Shown here piece by piece: positions 11,689 through 23,407 of a stretch of DNA of 64,000 bases. How positions within the stretch are numbered: position 1 is the stretch's first letter; every line of letters begins with the position of its first letter. The stretch is taken from contig NC_059073.1 of NCBI RefSeq assembly GCF_020497125.1, forward strand, positions 19,055,225 through 19,119,224. Reading direction: 5' to 3'. The notes under the pieces were generated by a model that saw only the letters and a program-made list of their open reading frames with translations, was not told the origin of the DNA and did no database searches. A program made the position numbers and the translations under genes. This DNA is from Mauremys mutica. Its lineage: Eukaryota > Chordata > Testudines > Geoemydidae.

Positions 11689-13028
11689 CTAGGCAAGAAA
11701 TAATAGCAGCCCTACATTAGAAAAATGTATGTCCCTTTCCTTTGTTGTTATTATCACATGCTGATCTGAACCGCAGGAGAATTTTGTTTTGTTGGCTGGA
11801 CTACTGAACACAGTCCATATGGCAGCATCACCATGAAAACAATATAATTGCTAGTTCCACAATCCAGATCAGTGAAGAGGAAGCTGGGTGCATTTTTTGG
11901 ATGAATAGTTTATTCACCAAAAAAAAAAAAAATACAATTTTGGCTCCACCGAAATTATTTGTAAATTTGGGACAAAATCAGTTAATAGTTTCATTCAAAA
12001 CAATAGAAATAGTTGTTATAAAAAAGTTGAAACATTTGGCTTTTTTTAATGAAATGTTTTGATTTTTTGCTTAGAAACATTTTGTTTCTAAACTTAGCTA
12101 GATTATTTTTAAAAAGATAAAAAAGAAACAGAATTAAACAAACGCAAACCTAAAAAAAATAATTGGGGGTTGAATAAAATGTTCTTTGCACCACATTTTT
12201 TTTTTCAGTTTTTCATTTTGGCAAGAAAAACCAAAAAGTTTCCAATATCTGCATCAGGGCTCTGGTTTGTACTTTAGCTGAAGATTCAGGGTATTTCTTA
12301 TTTTATACGATCTGGCACATTTTGTGAAGAGTAAACTCACATGATCGGTGCATGAACACATTGGGCTCAGTTTACCTAGACTGATAACCCACAAGACTTT
12401 ACTGGAATCATTTGAAATATTATAGGGTAATAAGTCAGATGAAAATTTGGCTGATGGTCTGTAAAGTTTACAAGAAAATTAATTTAAAAAATAACAAGTT
12501 CTGAATATTCTTTCTGTTGTTGCTGTATGAACATGTAACACTAGGTCTGGCCAAGCTGCAGTCTACCAGAGGCCCAATGTCAGGGAAAGGGAACTCTAAA
12601 CCCAACTAGAGCTGAGCCATTCCCTGCCATAATTTAGATTAGCCTAAAGATTGTTCTAAATTACTTCAGGTAAAACAGACCTCAAGGGGCTACTTCATTG
12701 TCCTCCCACATCTGGCACCCAGGAATGTTCCCTACACCTGGAAGAGTGTGGGTGACAAAGCCCAGTATGCCAGCTTTATGTTACCCAGGGATTCCTCACA
12801 ACGGAAAGCCAGAGGGACAGAATTTGGCCAAGTATCTTCATGGCGCATCCATAGTCTTTCTCCTACCAATACAGATATATATTTAAAATAACATGCGGCA
12901 AATATATTTTTGGTTAAGAAATAACTTGTTATTTCTTCTAATTTTGTTACATTATATGTCAGTCTGACCTGTCTATACTCATCTCAACTCAACAAGAAGC
13001 AGTGAGTATTTTGCAAGTGATGCCTCAC
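11689..13028. other. TG intron 12, nothing recognised
   Basis: AT-rich intron sequence with A and T runs near 11920 and 12190. No element, exon or RNA gene could be supported. Confidence 0.55.
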
Positions 13029-13166
13029 CGGTACTCTGGTAGCATTGGACTGGTTCCCAGTTTCCCAGGCCATCACACTGGGGAATGTAAGGATGAAATC
13101 CCAGGAGCGTAGTTTGTCCAGCAGAACCTTTTGAAGTAAAGTGACTCCGCCAGTAGAAATGCAAGG
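13029..13166 (-). CDS. TG: Thyroglobulin exon 12 (type-1 repeat 8, middle)
   Basis: It encodes residues 990-1036. FYWRSHF replaces the FYQRRRF of mammals, followed by YIPQCDGLGNWEPVQC and STG. The acceptor lies in TTTTTTTTATAG and the donor is GTGAGG at 13023-13028. It is 138 nt, phase 1 at both ends. Its right flank is the intron that carries a solo LTR. Confidence 0.94.
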
Positions 13167-13474
13167 CTATAAAAAAAATAAACAAACCAGGATATTCTTT
13201 AAAAATGCACATGTACAACGTCCTACTCTATTCCCTTTATTTAGAAGGGAAAATACTACAAATACACTGGGGAATTTAATGAATGGGAAATGTCCAGATT
13301 CTAATGTCGCCCACTGTGCTACATAAGAAAAAGGGTCAGACTCAGCCCTGATGTAAGCAATTGAAACTTCATTAACTCTGATGAATTTACATTCACGTTC
13401 AGCCAGGCTGACTTTGGCCTATAGAGCTCTGGTACATACAGATAATGTTTTGGGCGAGTTTATGCATTATTCCC

Positions 13475-14138
13475 TGTAGCAGGGTGAAACCCTGCTCCTG
13501 CTGTGAGGGGTTTAAAAGCAGTCTGGCAGGGCTTGAGAGCTGCTGCTCTAGGCTGGGCTGATTAAGGAAGTGGCTGCAGGTAAGCCACGCCCCAAACTGA
13601 GCGACAGCAGGCCCCTATAAAAGGCCAGGGAAGCCAGAAGCTCAGACAGTCTCTCTCTGCCTGTAGAGAAAGATGGGCCTGGCTGCAGGGAGCTAGACCA
13701 AGTACCTGAGGGAAGCAGGGCTGGGGACAGGCTAAGGAGCTGGGGAGCTCTGGCCTGGAAAGCCCCAGGCTTGCGGCCTAGCAGAGGGCTAAAAGGTACT
13801 GGGGGGTTGCAAGGGGCAACCCAGGGGTAGGCCAAGGCAGCAGGTCCAAACCCCTTTGCCTGTGATGAGTAGGCTGATACTGCAGTCTGCCCCAGGGTGT
13901 GGGGCTAGACAATGACTGGCAGTAGCCACTACTGAGGCAAAGTGGGGATAGTGGGGTGGGGGTTCCCCTGGGAGGGGGAGACCCAGTCAAAGGGGCACTG
14001 GGGTCCTGGGAGGGACATGGGGGCCAATAGTAAACAGGTGGATCACCGGCCTGCAGAGGGCGCTCCTGGCTGGAACAGAGCTAATTCCCCAGAGCAACCA
14101 GTAGGAGGCGCCGCAGGGGTGAGTCCGACCCTGTTACA
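13475..14138 (+). mobile_element. Solo LTR of an endogenous retrovirus-like element
   Basis: The 664-bp element begins tgtagcagggt and ends accctgttaca, short inverted TG...CA ends. A 5-bp duplication ttccc flanks it (13470-13474 and 14139-14143). A TATA-like ctataaaagg lies at 13615-13624. There is no internal retroviral gene on either side, so it is a solo LTR left by recombination. It sits in TG intron 11, oriented against TG. Confidence 0.85.
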
Positions 14139-14213
14139 TTCCCCTTTAAGCAAAGGCCCTGTTCTCCAAAGGTTTAATTTCAATTTTACCAACTTCTACT
14201 CCTCCCAACCTAC

Positions 14214-14456
14214 TTGATTGTGCTGCCAGTCGGACTGCATAGTCACTTCCTGCCAATAGCTTTTCAGAGAATGCGATCCCTGATTGAAAGGTCTCAGCAG
14301 AATGAAGAAGATCGTTGTCTGTTAGTCGAAGTCCTTTTGCCATTAAAAAGCTCTGTCCCAAAGGAATATGGGAGCCATTCGAAGCTAGGATGAGTTGTTC
14401 TGCTTCATCAATGAACTGCATAGCTTCCTTCTTTACACTTTCGCATGCACCAGGGC
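14214..14456 (-). CDS. TG: Thyroglobulin exon 11 (type-1 repeat 8, first part)
   Basis: It encodes residues 909-990: a Cys-bearing opening, FIDEAEQLILASN, IPLGQSFLMAKGLRL and GSDYAVRLAAQS. This is the start of repeat 8, whose core is spread over exons 11-13. The donor is A|GTAGGT at 14208-14213. The open frame runs past it, but the next residues are not thyroglobulin, so the splice is placed there by homology. The acceptor is TGTACATACAG. Confidence 0.93.
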
Positions 14457-14639
14457 CTGTATGTACAGCAAAGGGTTGTTTTAATAACTTTTATCTTACT
14501 CCAGTAAAGATTCACACATTTATATTCAAGAGTCTCTTATTTAACATTTCTTGGTTCTTTCTATATTTACTTTGGTTTGCATCAGTTAAAAGAAAAACCC
14601 TCTGTACACCCACGGGGGAGGGAATGGGGGGGTAAGTGA

Positions 14640-14820
14640 TCAGTAAGAGTTGTTATTATTCTTTATTTGTATTACGGCATGTCCCAGAATGCACTAGGCT
14701 CCATGTAAACAGGCAGAAAGGCTCAGTCCCTGCCTTGAGTCAGTTAAGACAAAGGTTGGGAGAAAGGATGCAACATACAAGCAAAGTGTCCAGGGTGATG
14801 ATTGGCATACGGCCTGTCAT
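14640..14820 (-). repeat. SINE-like repeat fragment
   Basis: The words ttattattctttatttgtat, agaatgcactaggctccatg and tcagtccctgccttgagtca are those of a common amniote interspersed repeat whose opposite-strand tail also appears near 42340-42400 and 43095-43165. The family name is not certain. Confidence 0.5.
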
Positions 14821-15139
14821 TTGCATTTTCTATGCTTTGTCTTTTACTAATTTCTTGTAGCCAGGCACTTTGTGAACAGGCTCCATGCAAGCTTCTCTGC
14901 AAATATATATCTGTGTTAATCTAATATTGCTCTTCTTCCAGTCCTGCCCCCTGAACCGATAGTTGAGTTTTCGCGTGCTCTTTCCCCCACTGGAAGTTTT
15001 CCACCCTTTGTCCTTTCCGCCACCCACTTGAGGAACTAAGATGGTGATTCTAGTTCCCAGGGCCATCTCACAGCTCATCTACCCAAGTGGTGCAGTGCAG
15101 AACCCCACTGCTTTGGTAGCAACATGATATACAGGGGAG

Positions 15140-15565
15140 CATAGTCCCTGACTCTGTGGGTGCTCCACGGCTGGAGCACCCACAGGAAAAAAAATAGAGG
15201 GTGCTCAGCACCTACCAGCAGCCTCATCGATAAGCTCCTTCCCCTCACCCACAGTGCTTCCCACCCGCTGGTGGGCCCCGCTGATCCGTTGTTCCCCCTC
15301 CCTCCCAGCACCTCACACCCACCACGATAAGCTGTTCAGCGGTGTACAGGAGGGAAGGGGGCAGAGCGAGGGCAGGGTGCGCTCAGAGGAGGGGGCAGAA
15401 TGGGGCAGGAAAAAGCAGGGCGGGGGCAGGGCAGGAAGAGGTGGGGTAGGGCACGGGCAGGAAAAGGCAGGGCAGGGGTGGGGCCTTGGGGGAAGGGGTA
15501 TTGTGGGGGCAGGGCCTGGGGCAGAGCAGGGATCAAGCACCCCCTGGGAAATGACAAAGTCAACG
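15140..15565. repeat. Interspersed repeat with G-rich core
   Basis: It is bounded by ggagcacccacagg and caagcaccccctgggaaatg, with a purine-rich core at 15340-15540 of repeated gggcagg/ggcaggaa words. The core lacks stops, which produces open frames on both strands. It looks like a non-autonomous element; the class was not determined. Confidence 0.5.
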
Positions 15566-15769
15566 CCTGTGCAGGTGGGAATTTCAAAAGCATTCAGCAC
15601 TGACCTTACTCTTCTCCCACTGACTTCCAGGGGAGTTTTGCCACTGAGTTGATGGGAGCAGGGTTAGGCCACTGCTGTGTGCTTTTGAAAATCCAACCCA
15701 TCTATCTAGGTACTTACATGGTCGTCGTCGCTGCAGCATCCGACTATACCATGCTAACTACAGCCCTAA

Positions 15770-15890
15770 GTCAGGAATGCATTTAAGCATGTGTTTAACT
15801 TTAATCACATGCTTAAGTCCCATTGACCTCAAAAGGACTTAAACACGTGCTTAAGTGCTTTCCTAAAGAGGTTTGCTTTTCTGAATCAGG
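15770..15890. repeat. Palindromic MITE-like repeat, second copy
   Basis: The arms catttaagcatgtgtttaac and cacgtgcttaagtgctttc surround a cccattgacctcaaaaggac centre. It is the same family as 9815-9947. TG intron 10. Confidence 0.68.
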
Positions 15891-16240
15891 CTGATGGCAA
15901 GAAAACACTGAGTAATAAGAATAGCAAAGAAAATTCCTCTTACCTTACTTTAGAGTGCTTTTATTTTATCCTTAACATAATGCTTGTATGATAAGTGTAT
16001 GTAACAAACCACTTTCATAACTTGTTATTTATTACTTCCATAAGTCCCACACCCTGTACTTGGCCAACCCCTTCTCATTATCTGTGTTTTGATTGTGTTC
16101 AAATTCCAAAAATGGTAACCATACATTATAAAATCTACTTGACCCTGGTATAAGGCTGTCTGTCATTTTTTCCACAGAAAGGATTTTCTCTATTTTATTT
16201 CTCCATGTTATGTTCACGGCACACACACATAGAGTTAGAA

Positions 16241-16421
16241 CAGTGGTTCTCAAAGTTTTGTACTGGGTGACCCCTTGTCACATAGCAAGCCTCTGAGTGC
16301 GACCCCCCCTTATAAATAAAAAACACTTTTTTATATATTTAACACCATTATAAATGCTGGAGGCAAAGCTGGGTTTGGGGTGGAGGCTGACAGCTCACGA
16401 CCCCCAGTTTGAGAACCTCTG
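16241..16421. mobile_element. hAT-type MITE with 8-bp target duplication
   Basis: The ends cagtggttctcaaag and tttgagaacctctg are inverted repeats. The exact 8-bp duplication agttagaa is at 16233-16240 and 16422-16429. An 8-bp duplication is the hAT hallmark. The 181-bp body has no coding capacity. Confidence 0.9.
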
Positions 16422-16891
16422 AGTTAGAAACAAAACATAAACACTCTTCCGGAAAGGCTGCAATTTAATACTGTTTCATTTCTTAGAATCCAGAAATCTA
16501 ACACACAACAATCAATGGAGAGAGAGAGAGAGAGGCTGCTACCTAAGGCAGAAAGGCACAACTCAATCCATCTTGGACCCAACTGCATCTTTCGCAGACT
16601 GACTGCAGAAAACCCAGATCTCATCCTTGCCTACGGCGTTCCCTAGCCTGCAAGCAGAAGCAGGAAACCCCTTGAAACTTAAAGTGATAGCTTGTCATTT
16701 GAACAGTTTTCAATACACCACACGCCTTGCTACTAAAGTTGGGGCAATCTATTCTTTTCCAAAAGACAGCTGTTTGCTAGCAGTGACTGTGGGTCCTTCC
16801 CTGAGTCAATATCCTTCTACTTTGTAGTTCTCTAGATGAATTTTTCTTACTGGAGTAAATAAAGAACCAGGAACTCTGTCATGTTACTTAC

Positions 16892-17479
16892 ATGCTGGGA
16901 TCTTGTTCTCCTTGGCCTTAGTTCCTTGCAGTTCTTCTCCCTTGCTGTCAACACACCAACAACTGCGCAGTTCAAAGTGGCCTAAAAGGGCACTGAAATC
17001 AGCGTAGGACCCCGGGTAATGGGTGAGCTGACCCTGCAGAAGCTGCCAGAATGTATATGGATCCAATAAAATGTTCTCTGACACAACTGTCACGTTGCCC
17101 TCCAGCACTCCAGGGGGAAGAGCATCAAAAGAAGAAGACTTGGCCAATGCTGGGAAGATATTCTGGTGGCCGGCCACATACAAGCCTTTAATAAAGGCTG
17201 CAAAGCCTTGGGAAGATGATTCTTTATATTCAAGTAGTATGTTCAACAGGTCAACAACAGGCAGAGTTTTGCCTTCGTTATTCTGGGTGATCCACCTTTG
17301 GTACCATTCAAAAGCTTGCTCAGGGGGGCCATTGCATTGCACCTGTCTCCAGTTACCGTCGGTGCTGCACTGAGGGATGTAAACACTGGACAGCTGAGAC
17401 AGCGCACGTGGGTCTGACAACAGGAGCTGCACCGTCTTTAGAAAAACCTGAGCAGCAGTTACTTGGCAAGCACTTGGAC
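16892..17479 (-). CDS. TG: Thyroglobulin exon 10 (type-1 repeat 7)
   Basis: It encodes residues 713-909, the seventh type-1 repeat, which carries a long insertion. Landmarks are YIPQCSTDGNW, VQCNGPPEQ, then about 105 inserted residues including ENILLDPYTFWQLL and HYPGSYADFS, then CWCVDSKGEELQGT. A sequon NVT is present near the end of the insert. It is 588 nt, phase 1 at both ends. The acceptor is CTTTCCCTAG and the donor GTAAGT. Confidence 0.96.
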
Positions 17480-19337
17480 CTAGGGAAAGGAAAATATGCA
17501 TTCAATAATCTCAGGAATGCACCGTAGGTAAGTGATGCAAGCTGACCTGAGCTTGGTTACTTTGCAAACACATTTAGAGAAATTGCTTATTGGTACTATT
17601 GATTGTATGCCTGTTTTGGGGCAATTATTACTATTTGTCTCATTATTAAAAGAGGACCAAATCCTGAGGTTTTTACCCAGGGCCAGGTTTTCAAAGGCAT
17701 TTAGGCACCTAAAGATACAGGTAGGCACCAAATGGGATTTTCAAAGTCACCTAAGCAGATGAGGTGCCTACCTGCATCTTTAGGTACCTAAATACCTTTG
17801 AAAATCTGCCCTCCATCCTTATTCAGATAAACTCCCACTGGAGTAAATACCAAACCCCATAAATACCACTGGGAATACTTGTGTAGCAAAGTACTACTGA
17901 GCATGTTCACCCCAATCTAAAAGGAAATTTGAACTCCCTGCCTCACTTCTCCCACCTAACTACATTTTACAGCCATTTATAGGACATACCTTCAGCCCTC
18001 AAACAAAGCACAGATGTCAGTTTGTCTCCTTTGGAGGCCACAACTGCCAACATCAGGGCCAAATCGCATTTTGTAAACACTTGCTGGTGGCTCGATAAAA
18101 ACCGCAAAATGTAGTAGCACGTCTCTTTGAGTCCAGCAGACCATTATGAACCTAAAACACCAGTGTTTTGTGCTCTCCCCTGGCTATGGTACCTGTTTGC
18201 TTCTGACCGTGGGCCAAACAGGTTATAGATTGCAATCAATGAATCCCTAAATGCTGCAGGACATAGCTATTGAGATCTCTCTCTCTCCGTTTGGACCATC
18301 CTGGCAGTGACAGTTTGCTGTCTGCTTTGCTATTGTTTTCTGATGCTGAACTCTCCAAAACGTGCAGCAGGTTATTCTCAATGGGGGCCTGGGCCTCTGG
18401 GACCAGCTTCCTCTGCCCATCTGCCATTGTTCGAGCCCCTTGAGCTTTAAGTGTCAATATAAGACCTCTTTTTTTAGCCAAGGCACTTCACTCTTTCATT
18501 ATATCATAATAATAGAAGAGTGGAGGGGGGCTGTGATTACATTTTACAGGCTTACGCCCAGTGTCATACTTAGGCACTAGAACATCTAATCATCAGCTTC
18601 ATTTACAATGACAATTGCTATATAAGAGACAGGTAACATTTGACACTCAATTTTCTGAACTGACTGTGGGACCCACATTAGGTGTTTTGGCCTTTGCCCT
18701 CTTTAGTGGCTGGTACACACACAAAGTTAATGTGTTTCCTACAGCTAGCAGTTGAGGGACACAGACCTGTAGCTCAAGTAATAGAAGCTCATAGGTTTAG
18801 CTCAGAATGTCCTGGGTCCAATCCAAGGAGGGTCAATGGCATTTGCATGGATTATTTTGTTCCACAAGAAAAGCAGTTTTCCACTCTGTCAAAAGACAGG
18901 CTATTCTAGAGGCAGTGAGCAGCGCATGATGTATCAATTGCATGGACTCTCTGGGTTTCATGGTCACTAGCTATACCATTCACAGTAGCCACAAGGACAT
19001 CAGCAGGGACAGAACTCAGAGACATGCTCATTAACAAGGACAGAGCTCACATCTTTCTGCTCTGAATGTGCAGGTCCTACACCCAGTTGTGCTAAGGGGG
19101 ACTCTTCCTTCTCTCTCGGAATATTTGAGGGTATATTCTCTGTGATCCCTCAACCATTAGAGGGCTACATGAACAAATGCTGGACCACTTCTGATTCTTT
19201 CCAGCAGAGGGCAGTTGTGCTTTCACGTACTAGCCCATATATTTCCAATATCGAATAAGAGGAGAAATAGCATGAACAGCAGCACAATCCCTAAAAAAAA
19301 AAAAGAACACTTCTAAAGCATTGATCCCTAGACTTAC
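17480..19337. other. TG intron 9; one hairpin MITE, otherwise unassigned
   Basis: Apart from the hairpin at 17684-17807 I see only a possible tRNA-like SINE remnant around 18765-18850 (gtagctcaagtaatagaagc, with a box B-like segment after it) that is too weak to list separately. Confidence 0.5.
17684..17807. repeat. Long-hairpin MITE
   Basis: The left arm ttttcaaaggcatttaggca and the following cctaaagatacaggtaggca are mirrored by tgcctacctgcatctttagg and acctaaatacctttgaaaat. The two halves pair over about 47 bp. A relative is at 39910-39998. Confidence 0.8.
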
Positions 19338-20402
19338 ACTGCATGGGCTCCCCAGCTTTTCTTGTTGTTCCTGGAATAGCTCTGCCTTCCAAATCAACAC
19401 AGATGCAATTAGTTCCATGGCACTGGACCGGTAGGAAACCTCCTTCCGTTGTACAAGAGGGAACAAACAGATCAGACCCTGCAGGTTGGCTCTGTTTCAA
19501 GCTTTGCAGACTTTCCCTTTGCTTCTCACATGCAGTGGGACACCTTGGACGTTTGCCTAGCGTTCTTGAGCCTGGGACTTCCTTACCTCGTGAGTCCACA
19601 CACCAGCACATGGCTTCGTAGCACTGAACTTCCTCATACCTCCCCTCCTTGGTGCACGTCGGAACAAACAAATCCCTGGGCTGCTCAGTGCAATCTTTGG
19701 ACTTTAAAGCTATTTTTACCACCTCACCTAAATCTTCAGCGATGTTTTCAGGGACAGAAATAACATGTTGTAAAAAGACAAAAAACTCTGGAAGTTCCAG
19801 AAGAGAAGCAAGAAATTCCACCCCATTCTGATTGTCCTGTAAACTAACTGTGCGGCCAAAGCTATCCACAAGAGGTTGACTCAGATTGAAGCTCTCCTTT
19901 GATGTTTCCAGTGACAACCCCTCGGGTTGTTCTGCAAAGCCTCCTCCGTTGTCCATTCCTGTCACGCCTCCCTGCTGGAAAAACTGGCCAATGCTGAATT
20001 TCCCTCTAGTGCCGAGCGCTCCTGTAAAGTTAAACTGGATCAGGTTCTTCAAGAACTTTCCTCCAAACAGGTTTTCTTGGAAGCGCTTTGGGTTGGTGGT
20101 GAACCGAAGGGCGACTCGAGCTAATTGTCTTGATGGAAACATCCCTCTGACTGCGTCACTGAGAATGGATTCTAGTGCGAACAGCTGACTGGCATCCTGC
20201 TTTGCTGTGATAGGAGATAGCAATCCAGAGTCCACAAACAACTCCTTGAAGGAAGGAGGGCAAGAGCTTGAAAACCTGGCTATAGTCTCTGACTTCACAT
20301 CTGGGATGTCAAACAAACTGTGCTGACTGAAGTGCCCAACAGGTCCATAAAAAAGCCTCGATAGAGCCTGCTGTCTCTCTGAGGCACATGCTCGTTCTTC
20401 AC
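19338..20402 (-). CDS. TG: Thyroglobulin exon 9 (large exon: linker, type-1 repeats 5 and 6)
   Basis: At 1065 nt this is the largest exon here, as exon 9 is in mammals. It encodes residues 358-713. The first part, about 245 residues, is the linker after repeat 4 (ASERQQALSRL, CPPSFKELFVDSGLL, FTTNPKRFQENLFGGKF, FLASLLELPEF). Then come repeat 5 (LFVPTC, EEVQC, CWCVDSRG, EVPGSR) and repeat 6 (CEKQRESL, LFVPSC, PVQC). In repeat 6 the signature is CICV, without the usual Trp; human has Tyr at that place. The frame is open throughout. The acceptor is CCTGTGTCCAG and the donor GTAAGT. Confidence 0.97.
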
Positions 20403-23221
20403 CTGGACACAGGAAAACAAGGAGACAAATATTTTGGTATTAGTGACATAGTATGAGCTGTCACATTGGGGGAGGGGGAATAATCCCCAAGCACATGATT
20501 CCATTAACCAATCTTCTCAGAGGCTGGTGGGAATGAGAGGGGTGTGGGGTGGGTGTATATAAACCAGACCCAGCTCATCCTGGGGGTGGGGGGAGAGGAG
20601 GAGAGGCAGCATCCTAGAACACAGAGAGGTGAAGGAGGACTAAAGGAAAAACAGCCCCAGAAAGGGGCATGAAGAGAGGCCTTTTCCTAAGGGAAAAGGG
20701 AATGAGTTTGGGGAGAGCTGGGCACCAGCTGGGACCAGCCTGCCTAGGAAACTATGGATTTGCCTGAGAGGCCAAGTGAAGTAATGAAGAAATGAGACTA
20801 AAGACTTTGGGTGCAGATGATTATAAACTAAATACTGACACACCTCTTTTATAAGTAATCCTTCTGCCCCCAATCCCAACCCCTTTCCGTGGTGGTCAGG
20901 TCACCAGGAAATGGCTCGGTGACATTCAGAGCTGTAGGATTTGGGGCTTAGCTGGAGGGCCAAGTCACAGTAGTGATTGTTTGCTGAACTCCCTGGGGCT
21001 GGCGAGAACCCACAGTCCCCATTGTTAGTGTTCGTGGCAGCCTCTGCTGAGGCCACACAGAAACTAAACTACCCTTTCATCTCTAGTGCCCAACGCAGGT
21101 TTGATGCACACGGGTGGGGTAGCTTGCACGGATCCCATTGTACCTGCTTTGTGGATAAACATTTCAGTCTTTTAGGCTATCAATCCAGCAACTTGTCTGA
21201 GATTCTCTGGTCTATGTCCCCATGCAAGACCCTCATTTTGAACTTTTAACCCTTACTCCTGTTCTTGTTTTTTCATTTGTTGTCCCCCAGGTCACGTGAC
21301 CCTCACCTCACCTGAGGGGGTGGGCCTTTAGCTCTGGTGGGATCCGCCCACCACCTCCTAGGATTCCAGTAAGCCAGCCCCTTGACGGAAGATCTATACT
21401 TGGTGTACTTCTGGTTCCTTCGTTTGCACCCTCTAGCCTGCACCCCCGTTCCTGCTTTTGGATTCTCTCCCTTAATTAGTTGATCCTTGTCCTTTTGTAG
21501 CTCTCCCCTTCCTTATTTTTAATGGAGGGGTGGCTATTTGTGTTTCTTTTGGGTGAGGTCCTTTGAAGGATCAAATAGGCCAGCACTTTTGACCCACACA
21601 ACTTCACATCCCCCAAAATGTCAATAAGAAACAAATACATGCTTCTAAAACGTTCTCCCCTCCCCTCCTTGAAGCAAATAACACCAGCGTGTAAAGAGAA
21701 GATAGTTTGCTTGACAAAGCACTCCTGTAATATCAGAAAGAGGTAGATTAAAAAAAAGTGATGATTGTATTGCATGTGGCTGCTAGACCAGTCTCCCCAA
21801 GAATATATCCTTGTGAAAATTCCTTTTCAGTGGTTCGTTGGCAGAACCTCCAATTTCTCTGCTTAGATTTCCTGAGTTTGCCAAAAAAAAAAGGTCTGCA
21901 TACCTGAGTTTCAAGCAGCCTCAAGTTATGTCACAAAAACCCATCAGAAGATCTCAGAGGAGCAGTCAGAGAGAAAACAACCAGCCCTGCCAGATGCAGA
22001 GGCCTCCCAGAGGCTCTTTTGCAATATCCTTGCTCATCAGTCTTGAAGGCGTGCAAACAGTTTCATTTTACAGTAAGCCCACCTTACCTAAAGCTTATAG
22101 TGACTCTGGATCATGAGTGACACCCAGAATTGATTGTTTCTTTGTCTACGTGGCATAACTATGTCTAGTAGACAGAAAAACTAATTTTGCCGAAGGCTGC
22201 CTGCGTTAAGCCTTTGTAGCCCCAACCCTCCAGCATGAACCTGAATATTTAGGCATTACTCTCCAGAATGAAGGGTTTTAAACAAATCCTTCCCTGCCCC
22301 CATCTGACCCCTTTGAGATTTTCTGCTGTCATCTTCCATTTTGGGCTCTGGCTTGATGCATTTTTTTCCTTAATGAAATCTCCCTCGTTTCATGAAATGG
22401 CAGCTCACACACCTTTTCTTTGTTTGCGTCTATGGGACTTGGCAACCTTCATGGTCAAGTAACACAGGGACAGAGATAGGGTACAAGGTGGCTGGAAAGA
22501 GACCTCAGAAGCAATGCACCCCCACACCAGAGGCATCACAGCAGAAAAAGAGGGTTAAACCACAAGTGCAGTGTCACCAACACTCACAATTTTGTCACAA
22601 GCCTTGTGATATTGGGTGTTTTTTTTAAAGTCCCAGCTCTTGGAGTCAGGTGAATCTCAGCTTCTATTTTAAAACAAATGTAACTTTCTAACTGTCATAA
22701 TTAGGGGAAAATGCTTGAAAATGTGAACTCAAAAAGAGCCAAAATCAGGAGGGCAAATAAAAGGAACCCACCATTTATTGTTTTTAAAATCTAATGAATG
22801 TTCAGTGCCAGATTCATAATTTCTGAATGCTTGGGCTTGGCAATATTGCCAAGAGAACTGGTGATGCACCTTTCACTCAGGGGACACTCCCGTTTCAGGA
22901 TAAAGGCTAGGAGAGAGAGGGGCTGATGTGAGGTCCTGGATAGGGGGCCATCCCTGGGTTGGATGGGAAGGAGATGAAGTCTATTTGGTGGTACTGCTAT
23001 TCTCTCACAGGACTGCGTCTTGTGCAGCTGTGGGGCCAGAGAAGAAAAACGGGTGGAGAGAAAATAGAAGCCTGAAGGAAATTCTGACCATAACTGTGGT
23101 ATTTTGCTCCAAAATCTAACAAATCTTTCAGGAGGATTGGGGAGGATACGTAATGTGCGTTTGTGCATCTTATGTGAAAGTTAGTGCCAGGCATTTACTA
23201 CTATATCACTCCAGTACATAC
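20403..23221. other. TG intron 8, nothing recognised
   Basis: No transposon or exon could be identified. It contains one gtatataaa TATA-like word near 20556, without further promoter context. Confidence 0.5.
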
Positions 23222-23407
23222 CACAAGTCGGGAGCTGCCCTTGCCTCCTCGTTCCCTGGATCTCCCGCCCCTCAGGGTCCACACACCAGCACGCCCCTTC
23301 CTGCTCGCACTGCACGGGGGCATAGTCCCCATTATCCTCACAAGACGGACTGTAAGTGTGTCTGAAGCGACTGGCTGCAAACCGCTCGACCTCACATTTA
23401 GAGGGGC
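23222..23407 (-). CDS. TG: Thyroglobulin exon 8 (type-1 repeat 4)
   Basis: It encodes residues 296-358, a complete fourth type-1 repeat: [27 protein letters not shown] and QGTRRQGQ before the closing Cys. The six cysteines of a standard repeat are present. The acceptor is CTCTTCCCAG and the donor GTATGT. It is 186 nt, phase 1 at both ends. Confidence 0.95.

Noticed and set aside
15254..15652. 132-codon plus-strand frame and overlapping minus-strand frames
   Set aside because: They arise from a G-rich gggcagg core of a repeat; low-complexity Gly/Arg/Pro products.
18765..18850. Possible tRNA gene
   Set aside because: There are only loose box A/B-like words; no cloverleaf with paired acceptor stem could be drawn, so at best a SINE remnant.
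22997..23194. Open frame just left of exon 8 on the minus strand
   Set aside because: It starts beyond the exon 8 donor, in intron 8, and has no thyroglobulin or other similarity.
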